A DNA stretch of 64,000 nucleotides from Bromus sterilis (Eukaryota; Streptophyta; Magnoliopsida; Poales; Poaceae), in NCBI GenBank assembly GCA_950022295.1, contig OX465601.1:113169501-113233500 (forward strand). The letters are read 5' to 3'. A model generated the notes under the pieces. It made no database searches and was not told where the DNA came from. It worked only from the letters and a program-made list of their open reading frames with translations. The position numbers were made by a program, and so were the translations under genes. Shown here piece after piece: positions 21,895-34,082 of this stretch (positions within the stretch are counted from its first letter, which is position 1; every line of letters begins with the position of its first letter).

Positions 21895-24800
21895 TGTAAC
21901 AACCCAGATTTCATTAAATTTAAAAAAAAATGTTTTCGATGTGAATTGTTTGATTGTCTGATTTGTTTGCGGTGTTTGCATCCCCGATTTATCGATCGGC
22001 GATTATTTTCCCCCCTCTTATCTCGTACCGGACGAAGACCGACCCTTGCCAACCTGACACTCGACCTTTGCGACACCGGGTTTCACCCGATCACCGTCGC
22101 AAAAACCGCACAAGACCAGCCGCAGCCAACGGAACGAAAAACCCCGTTTAATAATTAAACGGGTTATTTTTATAGCGCGCCGGAAAGTGTTTTCGGGACG
22201 GTTCCAGCGCGAGGTGAACGCCGCCGGCTCGACGCACTGATCGCGCAGTTCGAAGATTTATCCGAATCGGAGGTCCTGCGGACCCCCGGCGGTCAGAAAC
22301 GTGAGCACCGCGCGCGCGAGAGAAAAACCGGGGATGTTTTTGCAAACTGCCAGCCACCTGGGCTATATTAAGACCACCACACTTCCACCCATTTCTAGGG
22401 TTTCCCTAGCCACAAAATTGCAGCCACCCCCCTCACAATAGCCCAATTTTCGCAATTTATCCTTTTTTTCTCTCCAGCGGATCTGGACCGTCGGATCGGC
22501 CTATCCAACGGCCCAGATCGCGCCCTGGCCTCCTCCAACCTCTCTCCTCTCCACCTCCCACCGTGCAGCCCGTGGAGGCCGAGGCCGCCGCCGCCTCCCT
22601 CCGGCCAGCTGCCGGCGGCCGCCGCACCCGCGCCTCCGGTGAGCAGCTCCTGGACGTGCGCCTCCTCTTCTCTCCTCCCGCTCACCCCCTCACCGCCTTC
22701 CCCGCTCGGTGTGCAGGACGCCAGAGCCGCCCGCCGCCCGCCATGACCGGGGAGCAAAGCTCGCCCCCGCGGCCTCCCATGGACGACCCCGCCAGGACCC
22801 GAGCAACGTCGCCCTCCTCTGGCCTCCCCTCGTCGTACGCCCCGCCGCCTTGCCTCCGCGTCGGCGTTGCGCCGCCAGACGCCGGTGGCCGGAGCCGCTG
22901 CGCTGCCGCCCGTCGGGATCTGGAGATCCCGATCCAGCCGATCCGCCTCCGTTGACCACGAGTGGGCCGGCCCACCACTGGTCCACGCCCAGCGCCCCAG
23001 CCGAGCCTCCCTTGCAGCCTGGGCCCCGGCCCACCAAGGTGACGCCCCTCGCTCTTCTTTTTTTTATTTTCGCAGTGGAGTTGGGCTCGGCCCAGTTCAT
23101 TTAGATTCGGCCCAAAGGAGCTTTGTATTTTTTTCCTCTGTTTATTTATTATTTTGGCAGATTATATAATTTTTCTTGCGATGCCCATATGTTTTAAACC
23201 GTAGCTCCGATCGCGATGCGTAAAACATGAAACTTGCTTAGTTTTGTATGTAGATTAATAAAATGTGCTTCTTTGTTATGTTTGACTTTGTTTACATGCT
23301 ACTTACCTGCTAATTACAACTGTTTGCCACTGTAAACTTTAATTGCAATAACTTTTTAACCGTTGCTCTGTTTAAAATGTTTCTTATATGTAACTTGACT
23401 AGAATTGCATGTAGATTGTGTTTATGCTGCTCTTGCCTGCTAATAAAAATAATAAAATATTGTTTAGGGCAAAACAGTACCAAATTCCATTTTATCGTGG
23501 GGTCCGCAATAGTTTACCATGTCTAGGATTTCACCCCACTTAAATTGACTAGTTTAGGTAGTTTATTTATGCTTCACCTCTTGCCATGTTTGTGTGCTAT
23601 GCCATGCTTGAGTGAGATTCCATGTTAACAACCTTTGTTGATCACCTGTAGCTAAACAACTTGAACCTTTGTAAACGTGCGGTATCGTCGTGTGTGACGA
23701 GTACTCCACTTAACCTGTTAGTAACCGCTCTCGACGGTAGGTGCGATGTCTCGTGTTGCCTTCTTGCTGATGCTTGATCGTGTTTTCCTCGTAGTAATAG
23801 AGTGCTTGCTCGTTGATTGCTTTCCAGTGTTTATCGTCTTGTGTGCTTCCGCGGGTACCTCTCGGAGATGTTGCGAGCTTGCGATCAACTACACCTTCGG
23901 AACCCGACTTATCAACAGGAAAGGACTATACATTACTTATGATCTATTCTATTTCAACCAGCGGTTTGCATGCTAGTCTCGGTTAGGTTCGATGTTTGAT
24001 CCTACCACATGTTTACATCCTCTTTCAAACCGATACAGCCATGTCCCCTCCCAGCAAACCATGTACTGCTATGTTACTATTGCTCGTTTCTCAGCCCCTG
24101 CTTAGTATGCATGCTTAGGATGCTACGATGTTACCCTGTTACTCCTTGGTTTGGGATATCACATTATTATTATTTTTGTTGATGATATGATTATTATAAT
24201 GTTGACTATATTCGACGAAGGATGGAAGGTCTAGGCTATCCTGCCCCGACGCTTTGTTCCATTCGAGTCACCTAGGATCCGAGTTCCGGGTATTGGTTTT
24301 AAGACTGAGCGTGCCTAACCGCGTGTGGGATTTTATGGGGTCCCCTCTTCTTACCTATCTAGCTTCAAACATTTCTAGTGGTGGCCCAAGCTGGTTTTAC
24401 CTTTTGCAAAACGTGTGTGTGCGAGTGTCGACCTCACAGATTTTCAAACAACTCGGGCCAGCGGAGACATAGTTTTTCTGTTGGTCCAAACCTGGAAGCT
24501 AGGGGGCTGCCCACATCTGTTTGGGTAGCTAACCCGACCTCGTCCAGACGGTAGAGGCCGATTCGAGAGCGCGGCCGGCTTTTGGGTTGGATGTCGACTC
24601 ACCGGGGGCCACCCGGATTTGTGCGTTGTTAGTTAGAGGGACCTGTCGTTCCGGATCTCTTGGGACTAAATCATAAAATGGTTGCCTATCATGGGTAGCA
24701 ACTGAGAGAGATGGGCGTGCGTGCGGATCCTTGTAATGGGCAGTTGGTACACCCCTGCAGGGTTAAATCTTTTCGACAAGTCGTGTCCACGGTTATGGAC

Positions 24801-25565
24801 GACTTGAGACCTACTCCTTGTTCATAGACAACAACAACAGAGATAATCTTAATATAACTTGATCAACGTGTGTGTGCCGTGACTGGTTCTTCTTCGTCGG
24901 GATGCGAAGAGGAGGACAAGGATAGGATAGGTGTTATGCTTGCGTAAGTAGTTGATAGCAAGACTTTTAGAGGCGATTCCTCATCGAATGCTTGGCTTCT
25001 TATCTTACTCTCTAGATCGTTAGCCACTTCATAAAGGTTAGTGCGGCAGCAACCTCACCACTTACCCCTTCCTTACTGTAAACTACTAGTTGTCCTAGAA
25101 TGACGAGTGATGAAGTCCTTGCTGGGTCAGATGACCACTACAGTTGGATGCTGAGTACCTCTGTACTCATGATACTACCCCCAAACTCTTTTCAGGGTTC
25201 TTCATCGACAATAGGTATGGTGATCGACGTTTCACGTGGAGACTCGACGACGACTAGTTAGGCGGATCCCCGCGGAGGGCCTGGACCCGTGTGGTTATGG
25301 GGATCGATGTTTTGCTCTTTTCCTTTAGGCATTTGATTGTAGTCTGTACTCAGACATGTATCTTCCGTTGTTTTATTGTATTTCCGGCAGTTGTATGCCG
25401 ATTGTATGAGATGTTGTATCCTGTATCTGTAATGTTGTGATATCATGTTGGAAATCTGGGGCATATGACTTCGTCATATGTCGCGGTGGGACCGATATGT
25501 GCTTCGTCCCCGGATCTGGATGGAAACATTTAGATCTGGAACAGTACTGCATATCGGGCCTTACT
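21895..25565 (+). repeat. 3' LTR of B (3671 bp)
   Basis: Starts TGTAACAACCCAG and ends GGGCCTTACT. It matches the 5' LTR closely and carries about 30 extra bp in the GC-rich part (near 22600). TATA-like CTATATTAAG near 22363; shared LTR box at 24746-24812. Confidence 0.92.
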
Positions 25566-25570
25566 GTTAG
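25566..25570. repeat. Right target-site duplication of B (GTTAG)
   Basis: Exact repeat of 17652-17656. Confidence 0.93.
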
Positions 25571-26119
25571 GTTTTCTTAGATGTGTCGTATTGTTAAATG
25601 AAAAATTTATCAAACTGAAATTTTATGTTGGAAATATTAGTGTTATTTCTTCGTGAAACGGAAAGTTTTGTTTTTAATTAATAGCTCATACAGAAGTCGA
25701 CTATACGCGTGATAAAACAGTAGCCTTTGATCAAGTAAGTTTAGTGTCCGCCAGCTCCGCAATAGGATGCTTTTGATTGACTTATGAAAAGAAATTAGTG
25801 ATCACATAAGGCATGTAGGTCGAAACTTATCTGTAAGCCGGCGTCACATGACTTGTTCGAGTGTTATACTCACTCAGATTCAGTGTCAACCCAACATCTT
25901 GTAGAGCCATTGTTGATTAAATCTAATGATGGTACAACTAGGTCATCTGATTGCGATTATGCATCAAGCTTACACGCGGTATTAAGTCACAATAGACTAG
26001 GTCAAAAAATGAAAAGACAATAAGTCATTGTTAACAAGATAAAATAAGCAGAGTCGTCCCTCATGGGGTCGACTTCATGTTTATTACTGAAAATAAAAAG
26101 ATAGTAACAAGCATAACAG

Positions 26120-26335
26120 CCTTACCATTGGTGCTATGTCTACTAAGTAGTATATTCTGTTGTGTAGGCTCTTGCTTACCACAAACGGTCCTTCACATGG
26201 TGAAGATAACTTGTGCATACCGTATTTTTCTGTATGAGATGAAGCAGTAGATCTCCTTCCTGGAAGGTCTGGATTTTGATTCTTTGGTTGTGATAACGTC
26301 GGAGGTCCTGCTGATAGATTGCCGACCTAGCTGAG
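26120..26335 (-). pseudogene. Integrase C-terminal region of element F
   Basis: Read on the minus strand from 26335, codons give IYQQDLRRYHNQR, FQEGDLLL and, after one frameshift near 26225, CEGPFVVSK. This is the pattern of the C-terminal integrase part of Tat/RIRE2-type gypsy elements. It joins the core at 55132-55728 in frame once D and one TSD copy are removed. It places the 3' end of F's pol about 590 bp (after excising B) from the stop of the antisense B3 gene, so the two genes converge. Confidence 0.75.
26331..26335. repeat. Left target-site duplication of D (CTGAG)
   Basis: CTGAG directly before the LTR edge at 26336, repeated exactly at 55127-55131. Confidence 0.93.
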
Positions 26336-29300
26336 TGTAAGGCTCGACATGCGGTACTGTTCCAGATCTAGATGTTTCCATCCAGATCCGGGGACGAAGC
26401 ACATATCGGTCCCACCGCGACATATGACACTTCCATATGCCTCGGATTTCCAACATGATATCACAACATTACAGCTACAGGATACAACATATCATACAAT
26501 CGGCATACAACTGCCTTAAATAAATTACATCAGCGGAAGATACATATCTGAGTACAGACTACATTCAAATGCCTAGTGGCAAAGGTAAAACACACCATTC
26601 CCGTAACCACATGGGTCCAGGCTCTCCGCCGGGATCCACCTAACTATTCGTGGTCGAGTCTTCGTGAAGGCGTCCAGAAGAAGGGTCCTCGAGCTCCTCT
26701 GAAGTCCAAGATCGTTGCATAACGTGCGTAAAGAGAAAAGAAAGAGATGAGATATATCAAAAGTCTTGTGACTAACTTCTCACGGGTAAGATGTGGGTAG
26801 TGGTGAGGTTGTAGACGCACTAGCAATATATTAGTGGCTAACGGTCTATTTTGGAGTAAGATGAGAACCAAACATTCAAAGAGGAATCGCCTCCAACAAG
26901 TCTTGCTATCAACTACTTACGTGAACATAACACCTATCCTATCCTTGTCCTCCCCTTCGCATCCCGACGAAGAAGAAGCAATCAAGGAACACACAGGTTG
27001 ATCAAGTTATATTAAGATTATCTCAGTTGTTGTTGTCTATGAACAAGGAGTATGTCTCAATTCGTCCATAACTGTGGACACGGCTTCTCGAAAAGATTTA
27101 ACCCTGCAGGGGTGTACCAACTGCCCATTACAAGGCTCCGCACGCACGCCCATCTCTCTCAGTTTCTACCCATCACAGGAAGCCATTTTATGATTTAGTC
27201 CAGAGAGATCCGAAACGACAGGACCCTCTAGCTAACAACGAACAAATCCGGTTGGCCCCCGCTGAGTCGACATCCAACTCAAAAGCCGGCCGCACTCCCG
27301 AATTGGCCTCTACCGTCTGGACGAGGTCGGGTTAGCTACCCAAACCATGTGGGCAGCCCCCTAGCTCCTTGGGGTGGACCAACAGAGAAACCATGTCTCA
27401 GTTGGCCCAAGTTGCTTAAAGAACATCTGCTAGGAGCGACCCGACAGACACACACACGATTTTCAAATGGTAAATCAGCTTGGGCCACCACTAGAAATGT
27501 TTGAAGCTAGGTAGGTAAGAAAAGGGGACCCCATAGCATCCCACACGCGGTTAGGCACGCTCGTCAAGAGACACAATACCCGGAACTAGGGTCGTAGGTC
27601 ACTCGAATGGAACAAAGCGTCGGGGCGGGATATCCTATACCTTCCATCCTTCGTCGAGTATAGTCAACATTATAATAATCATATCATCCACGACAATATA
27701 ATAATGTGATAGCCCAATCAAAAGGTTAACAGGATAAAAGTTGATAACATCCTAGCATGCATACTAAGAAGTGGCTGAGCAGCGAGCAATAGTAACATAG
27801 CCGAACAAGGTTTGCTGGGATGTGGAGGACATGGCTGTTTGGGTTTATTTGAGAGGCATGAATATAAAGTGGTAGGATCAAGCAATCGTTCTATCCTACA
27901 CCTAGGCATGAGTGAGCTGAAAGTTATAAGCATGATATATGCTCCCCCTTACCTGATGAGAAGACGATCCGAAGGTGAAGTCGATCGCAAGCTCGCAACG
28001 TCTCCGAGAGGTACCCGCGGAAGCACACAAGAAGGAAACACTGTAAAAGGCAATCGGCGAGCAAGCATCTATTACTACGAAGCAATCACGAGCAATCATC
28101 AACAAGAAGGCAACACGAGACAACGCACGGCATCGCATCTATCGTCGAGAGCGGGTACTAACAGGTTAAGTGGAGTACTCGTCACACAAGACGATACCGC
28201 ACATTTAGAAAGGTTCAAGTTGTTTAACTACACAACATGAGCAAAGGTTGTTAACATGGCATCTCACTCAAGCATGGCATAGAACACAAACATGACAAGA
28301 GGTGAAGCATAAAGGAAACTATCTATGCTAGTCAATTTAAGTGAGGCACAACCTAAACATCGCATATCACTAAGTACCCCACGACAATTTAAGAATTTGG
28401 TACTGTTATGCTCTAAACCATATTTTAGGTTCGTTAACAACAGCAAACAATAGCATAAACACAAAGTATATGAAATTCTAATCAAGTTACATATAAAGAA
28501 CACTCCAAACGTAGTTACAGTTAAAAAGATATAAGCAAAACAAGTTATGCACACAATCTGCCAACATCAGGTAGCACACATTAGAGCAACCAATAAGCAA
28601 GGAAAAGGTTGCAAACATGCACAAAAATGATATACAACTAAAATAGACATGGCAGGAATGGCTTGGAAAATCAAATCATGCAAAAAGGTATCATGGTTCA
28701 CTAGTTATAAGCAACACGAAAAGCTATAAAACATTACTGGTCAAGGACTTCGTGAAAATCAGGAAAACAGGGCAGAAACTGTTATTTTCATGTTGTATAA
28801 ACAAGGTCAAAACTATATGTAAATGTGAAGAAACATGACAAGTGGATGCACATAACTTAATTAGACATGATGCTTAAAAATATGCAACAAGAAGCACTCA
28901 ATTCCGATGAAAGGTTGCGACGCAACCGTCACCCGAAGTTGGCTCAAAATAACAGTTTTTAGCAACTAACAACAGTTTTAGCATTTTAACGACGGGAACC
29001 CCTGTTCAGCACACAATAAAATTATCAAGATGGCCTGAGATGCAAAAGCTCACTATAGGAAAAAAGTTCAAGCACATCACAACGAACAAAAAATATTTTG
29101 GGGGAAACGTCATACGAGCTACGGATCTTGCGCAAATCTAATCGAAAAACAGAATAAAATAACACATTCATGGGACTTAGCAAAATTCCAGGCAGAGAGG
29201 GGAAAAAAGAAGGAGGGTGGACCTACTGGGCCGAGGCCCATTTGGCCAGCGGCGGTTGTTGGGCCGCAAGGGGGGGCTGGGCTGGCAGTGGCGCGCTGGG

Positions 29301-29624
29301 CCTTGTCAGGCCCACAGGACGACCGAGAGGAGGAGGTCTTGGCTCGTGCTCCGCCTCAGCAGCCATGGCGGCGGTGCCGGCTTCTACCACGGGAGATGAC
29401 AGGCGAAGCAGCCCACGGGGGCAGCCGGGGTAAGGAGGTCGTCGGATCCGATGGCGGTGGCACCCCTGGCGGCGGCTACGAGCTCGACTGGGGCGGCAGT
29501 TGCGAGGACTTCGGCGGAACGGAGAGCTCCCGAATGGATTCCATGGCGCGGCGGGGCGTACGGTGGCCGGCGAGCTCCTGCAGGAGAGAGAGATGAGAGG
29601 GGACAAGAGAAGGGAAGAGAGGGG
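26336..29624 (-). repeat. 3' LTR of D, outer part
   Basis: Reverse complement of the B-type LTR from its 3' end (TGTAAGGC on the + strand is the LTR end). Aligns with 51120-54397. Interrupted at 29624 by A. Shared LTR box at 27053-27118. Open frames around 29170-29610 lie in the GC-rich block and are not counted as genes. Confidence 0.9.
29620..29624. repeat. Left target-site duplication of A (AGGGG)
   Basis: AGGGG before A, against ACGGG at 36374-36378 after it. One mismatch fits later mutation. The uninterrupted site is visible in D's other LTR near 54395. Confidence 0.75.
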
Positions 29625-31081
29625 TGATGTCTACGCACGCTTCTATTCTTGTAGTCTATGTTAGGCCTCCAAGCGCAGAGGTTTGTAGGACAGCAGCAAT
29701 TTGCCTCAAGTGGATGACCTAAGGTTTACCGAACTCAGGGAAGTAGAGGTTGAAGATGTTCTCTCTCAAGCAACCCTGCAATTAAGATACAAGAAGTCTC
29801 TTGTGTCCCCAACACACCTAATACAACTAGAAGTTGTATAGGTGCACTAGTTCGGCGAAGATATGGTAAAATATGGGTGATAGGTGTGGCAAAACAAAGT
29901 AATATAAATCTGTAATAAAAAGTGCAGCAAGCAAACATGTAACAAAAGTGAGTGCAAACGGTGTAACAATGATGGAAACAAGTCCTAGGCTTCATACTTT
30001 CACTAGTGGAAACTCCCAACAACATTAACATAGTCTAATCACATGATATTCCTCATAAAACATGCAAAGGAGACGTACTCGGAGGTCATTCCTTTGTGGT
30101 CAAGACAGGACGAGAATTGTGTAGGGCTACAAAAGCACACCTCAGAGTTCGTTGTCCTCATCTATGGATTTCCCAATGTCACCGCGGCCATCCAAAGAGA
30201 GTACCACAATCACCACAACATATCTAAATGATAGCCAAAGACAAGCACCAAGAGACTCTCAATCTTCAATCCACACACAAAAGAGGAAATCACTCATGAA
30301 AATATTCTTCTAACCCATGTCCAATAGACCGCTGTCACCATGGTCTCGGGGATTATACTAGATAAGACCAAGTGAGTACATCAATCCAATACATAGAAGA
30401 AGGGGAAACATCATGGGATCATCCTAGATTAACATAGCCTATGATCACAATCAAGATCACATCATGGGAGAGAGAGAAGACCACATAGCTACTGGTAGAA
30501 ACCTCAGCCCCGGGGAGGAACTACTCCCGCATCATGGAGGGAGGAAGCAACGTCGATGGAGATGAATCCGGGGGCACTTCCCCGTCCCGGCAGGGTGCCG
30601 GCACAGGAATTATGGTCCCAGAAGCTTGTCGGCGATGGAGGTGGAGATCAGAATTGCTTCTGGAGAAAAGGGGTCCGGAATCAAGGTTTTCACGACGGGA
30701 GAATAAATAGGAGCCAAAGGGGGGCACCAGGGGGGCCACAAGTCGCCTAGGTGAAATCCCCGCGCGGCCAAGCCCTGGGCCGCGCCCACTGGCCGCCTAG
30801 GCACCAGGTGGGGCCCATCTGGCCCTTCTTCGGTGAATCCAAAAGCTTCCGGGACGCTGATTTTTTATCTGTTTTTTCCCGATTTTTTGGTGCACTTTTA
30901 ATATGGGGGAAACCTGAAATAGAAAAAAAGAAGAAAACAGGAACTGGCACTGGGGTGCACTGGGTTAATAGGTTAGTCCAAATATGATCAAAACTGTATG
31001 GAAGTTCATCAATATCATAGCAATATCACACAAAAGAGGCATGGAGCAAGAAGAAATTATAGATACGTTTTGGCCGTATCA
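29625..31081 (-). repeat. 3' LTR of A (1457 bp)
   Basis: On the + strand it starts TGATGTCTACGCACGC and ends GGCCGTATCA, directly followed by the reversed polypurine tract at 31082. Confidence 0.92.
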
Positions 31082-31096
31082 ACATCCCCAAGCTTA
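31082..31096 (-). other. Polypurine tract of A
   Basis: ACATCCCCAAGCTTAA on the + strand, that is AAGCTTGGGGATG before the LTR on the minus strand. Further copies of this motif lie inside A at about 33346, 33402 and 34611. Confidence 0.75.
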
Positions 31097-34082
31097 ATTC
31101 CTGCTCCTCCTCAAGTAGGTAAATGATAACAAGCATAATTTCTGTGGTGACATGCTAACAACCATATAAGAACTTTGTAAGTAAAGTAATCAAAGCATGC
31201 AATTCAATTCAAGTCATAACAGGCAAGCGTCTATATCTAGTATTGAAATAAGCAACATAAGAACATAAAGGTGCAAGAGCTCTCGCTGTCCGTGACTCGA
31301 ATGTCTCCAAATGGTGTTTGCGTGCAAGTAAGGGGATAGGGATATACGAGGAGAAGTATTTTTATTGTTGACAACTCAATCTACTAAAGTGTCACACTTG
31401 GTCTTCTTTGGAATCTTATCTTGACTCATCCCCAGACCACTAGCCAGGTACAAGTTAAAATGATCCACTCCTTTTTGATATTTTGAGCACTCATGCAATG
31501 GATGAGCGTAAGCAAGAAAGTTGACACTTAGGATGGCAAAGAGAGAATATGGTGGAGGAGGAAGACAAAAAAGGTGTGAAAGGATCACATCAATGAGGAC
31601 AATCATAGGAGAGAGAAATCCAAATGATAGATATGATGTGAGGAGTAGGGATTGCCATGCAACGGATGCACATGTGAGCTAAAAGCTCTCTAATGGAACT
31701 AGTGGGGGTGCATCCAACTTTCTTGCTCAAGAAGACCTAGAGCTCATTTGAGGAGGCTCATCATTGGAATATACAAGCCAAGTTCTATAGTGTGAAAGTC
31801 CCCACATAGTTATATGCATGAATGATAATCACTATGGAGTACAAGATACAAGATGGAGTACGAGTTTGGATCTCTCAAAAAAGGAATAGTAGTGTGCCCC
31901 CTTTTCTCTTTTTTCTATTTTTTCTCTTTTTCTATTTTTTTGTATTTTTTTGGTGGCCTCAATGGCTCTTTCTATTTAACTCTCACTTGTCCTCTTTGGG
32001 ATCTTTTAATTTGTCCACTTTGGGATCTTTTAATTTGTCCACTTTGGGATCTTTTAATTTTGTCCACTTTGGGATCTTTTCCTCACTTTAGGCGCAACAC
32101 TATATATATTACAAAAAGTATAGAAGATCTTTCACACTTTACAAAGTACTCAAATCATAAAGAAAATGTAACTATCATGATGTATGCAAATGTATGCCTC
32201 TGCCAGTGTAGCAGGATATGCAATGATACTATCGCGTTATGTAGCAATGATTAGGGCAAGGCCCAACTAGCATGCGGCTCATCGATCAAGCAAGTAGCAT
32301 GTATGACATGAAGATCAAGTCATGAGAAGATGGATGTTGCATGGCAATATATCTCGGAAAGGCTATGGAAATGCCTTGATAGGTAGGTATGGTGTCTGTT
32401 TTGAGGAAGGATATAAGGAGGTTTATGATGACAGAGCATATCGTGCCAAGGGTTTGTACGTACCGGCGAAGGTGTATGCTAACTCTCGGAGTGAGAAGAA
32501 AGCAATGCACGGCACAGGAATGGCTAGCAAAATATGGGAAGGTGGAAGTGTCAACTTTCGAATACTCACATTAGTCCGAAGAACTCATGCACTTATTATC
32601 GGTAACTCTCAATCTAATAAGGAGGTTCACAAAGAGACAAGTACCCCGCGGAGGAGTGTATGGGGGTTTGGTTGTCCTTGCGCATCCTCGACTCATGGTA
32701 CGTGAGTGTACTCTAATATTCGACCCCTCAGAAGAGTAGTGATCCATCTAGTAGGTAGAGTTCTCAACTAATTTGTAGGTTTTGAAAATAAACACGGATT
32801 GCCAAAAATATGACATCTATCACTAATAGGCTAAATCTCTTGACACCAAAAGTCCAAACATTACTCAAAACAATACCTCAAAACTTTTGCAAGTTACTAC
32901 TACAAAAGAATAGTAACCTCAATTACCTACTTCAAGTCAACACACAGAACTCAGTGCAACAGGAAAACTCTCTAAACAAGATAAACACGAAAACTCAAGA
33001 GAGTTCCATCAACAAACTAAAGAAAATCTCTTTAAAAAGATAAGCATGAAAACTAAGAGCTAAACATGACAGTAGCTATGAAAAGATAAAGAACACACAC
33101 ATCATAGATAAGCATGAAGAATCCTATGATGTGTTCTAGATTTTGAAAGTGGAGCGTGTTTCTCTCCCACACAAAGAAAGACGGGATCTAACTTGTTATG
33201 AACGGCAAGCAAAGCTAAAGAAAACTAAAAATAAAACCTAAGAGCGAGACGCTCCAAGCATAGCACATAATGCATGAAGTGATAAAAATATAGTGAGACG
33301 AAAGACGAACTGATGATTGTTGATGGATAAAGGGATGCACGGGGGCACCCCCAAGCTTAGACGCTTGAGTCTCCTTGAATATTTGTTGGGGATGCATGGG
33401 GGCATCCCCAAGCTTGAGCATTTGACACTCCCGAATCTTATTTCATCATCTTCCATCGCACACTTGAAAACTCCCTTCATACATAACTCATCATAAGTTG
33501 ATTAGAGAGGTTAGTACCCTTAATACATAATTTTTTCCCTACTGGATATAAATATATTTTTGAAGAGATACTGTTTCTCAAGGTTTCCAAAAGGTTTTTT
33601 CAAAGAGAAAGTAAGCTTAAGGTTTGCAAAAGTTAGGAGAGACAAAACGTGGCAGAATCTGTGAAAAACAGAACATCAGGTAGTAAAGAATATTTTAGGG
33701 GTACTTCTTCAACTCAAATAAAAAAACTCAGAACATATGAAAGTTTCGTGATTGTATAGATCATGCTGTGTAAAAAATTCAGCTCAAAAAGATGAACTGG
33801 TGATTTGATCTGATTTTTCCCGTCACTAGGACAGAATCTGATTTCTGGACAGCATGTCACAACTTTCACTTCACTTGTCATATGAGGCTATAAATGGCAC
33901 AAAGCTTGAAAATTAAAGATACAATGATGTTGCTACAGTAGTTACAATCATCAAGACCACTAAAAACAGAAGAAAAACAAAAAGTAAATCCTAAATTCGT
34001 TGCGGGCTGCCTCCCGAAAGCGCTTCTTTAAAGCCATTAGCTAGGCTTAAGATTTTAATGATGCTTTCGCAGGAATAAGAGT
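31097..34082 (-). other. Noncoding internal region of A
   Basis: AT-rich region without gag-pol homology. It contains the 24-bp tandem array at 31990-32081, an antisense open frame at 32322-32705 that is partly preserved in H and I, and a pair of hairpin-prone GGGGATGC/GCATCCCC blocks around 33330-33420. The order is colinear with I and H. Confidence 0.7.
31990..32081 (-). repeat. 24-bp tandem repeat, about four units, in A
   Basis: Units contain CTTTGGGATCTTTTAATTTG on the + strand. The unit is 24 bp, so it also reads as eight-codon repeats on the + strand, but the reading frame is not kept in H or I. Copy number differs between elements. Confidence 0.85.

Larger units (their letters stand above)
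17657..25565 (+). mobile_element. Element B: LARD-like non-autonomous LTR retrotransposon, long LTRs, 601-bp internal domain
   Basis: LTRs of 3637 and 3671 bp flank only 601 bp (21294-21894) with an initiator-Met primer site, no gag or pol, and a pre-LTR motif resembling the pol end of C and E. The TSD GTTAG is exact. Element D has the same LTR type and also 601 bp of internal DNA, with colinear similar sequence, so this is a family structure, not a one-off deletion. Movement must have relied on proteins from another element. The shared primer site, pre-LTR motif and LTR blocks point to chromoviruses related to C or E. Confidence 0.92.
25571..26335 (-). mobile_element. Element F, fragment 3: spacer and C-terminal integrase
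   Basis: From 25571 to about 26119 is AT-rich noncoding DNA, the 3' flank of the B3 gene on one strand and the post-pol spacer of F on the other. I see no conserved protein there. From about 26120 to 26335 the minus strand encodes the integrase C-terminus. The end is the CTGAG TSD of D (26331-26335). Confidence 0.75.

Noticed and set aside
31990..32081. CRISPR-like direct repeats
   Set aside because: Units are head-to-tail without spacers, in a plant retrotransposon.
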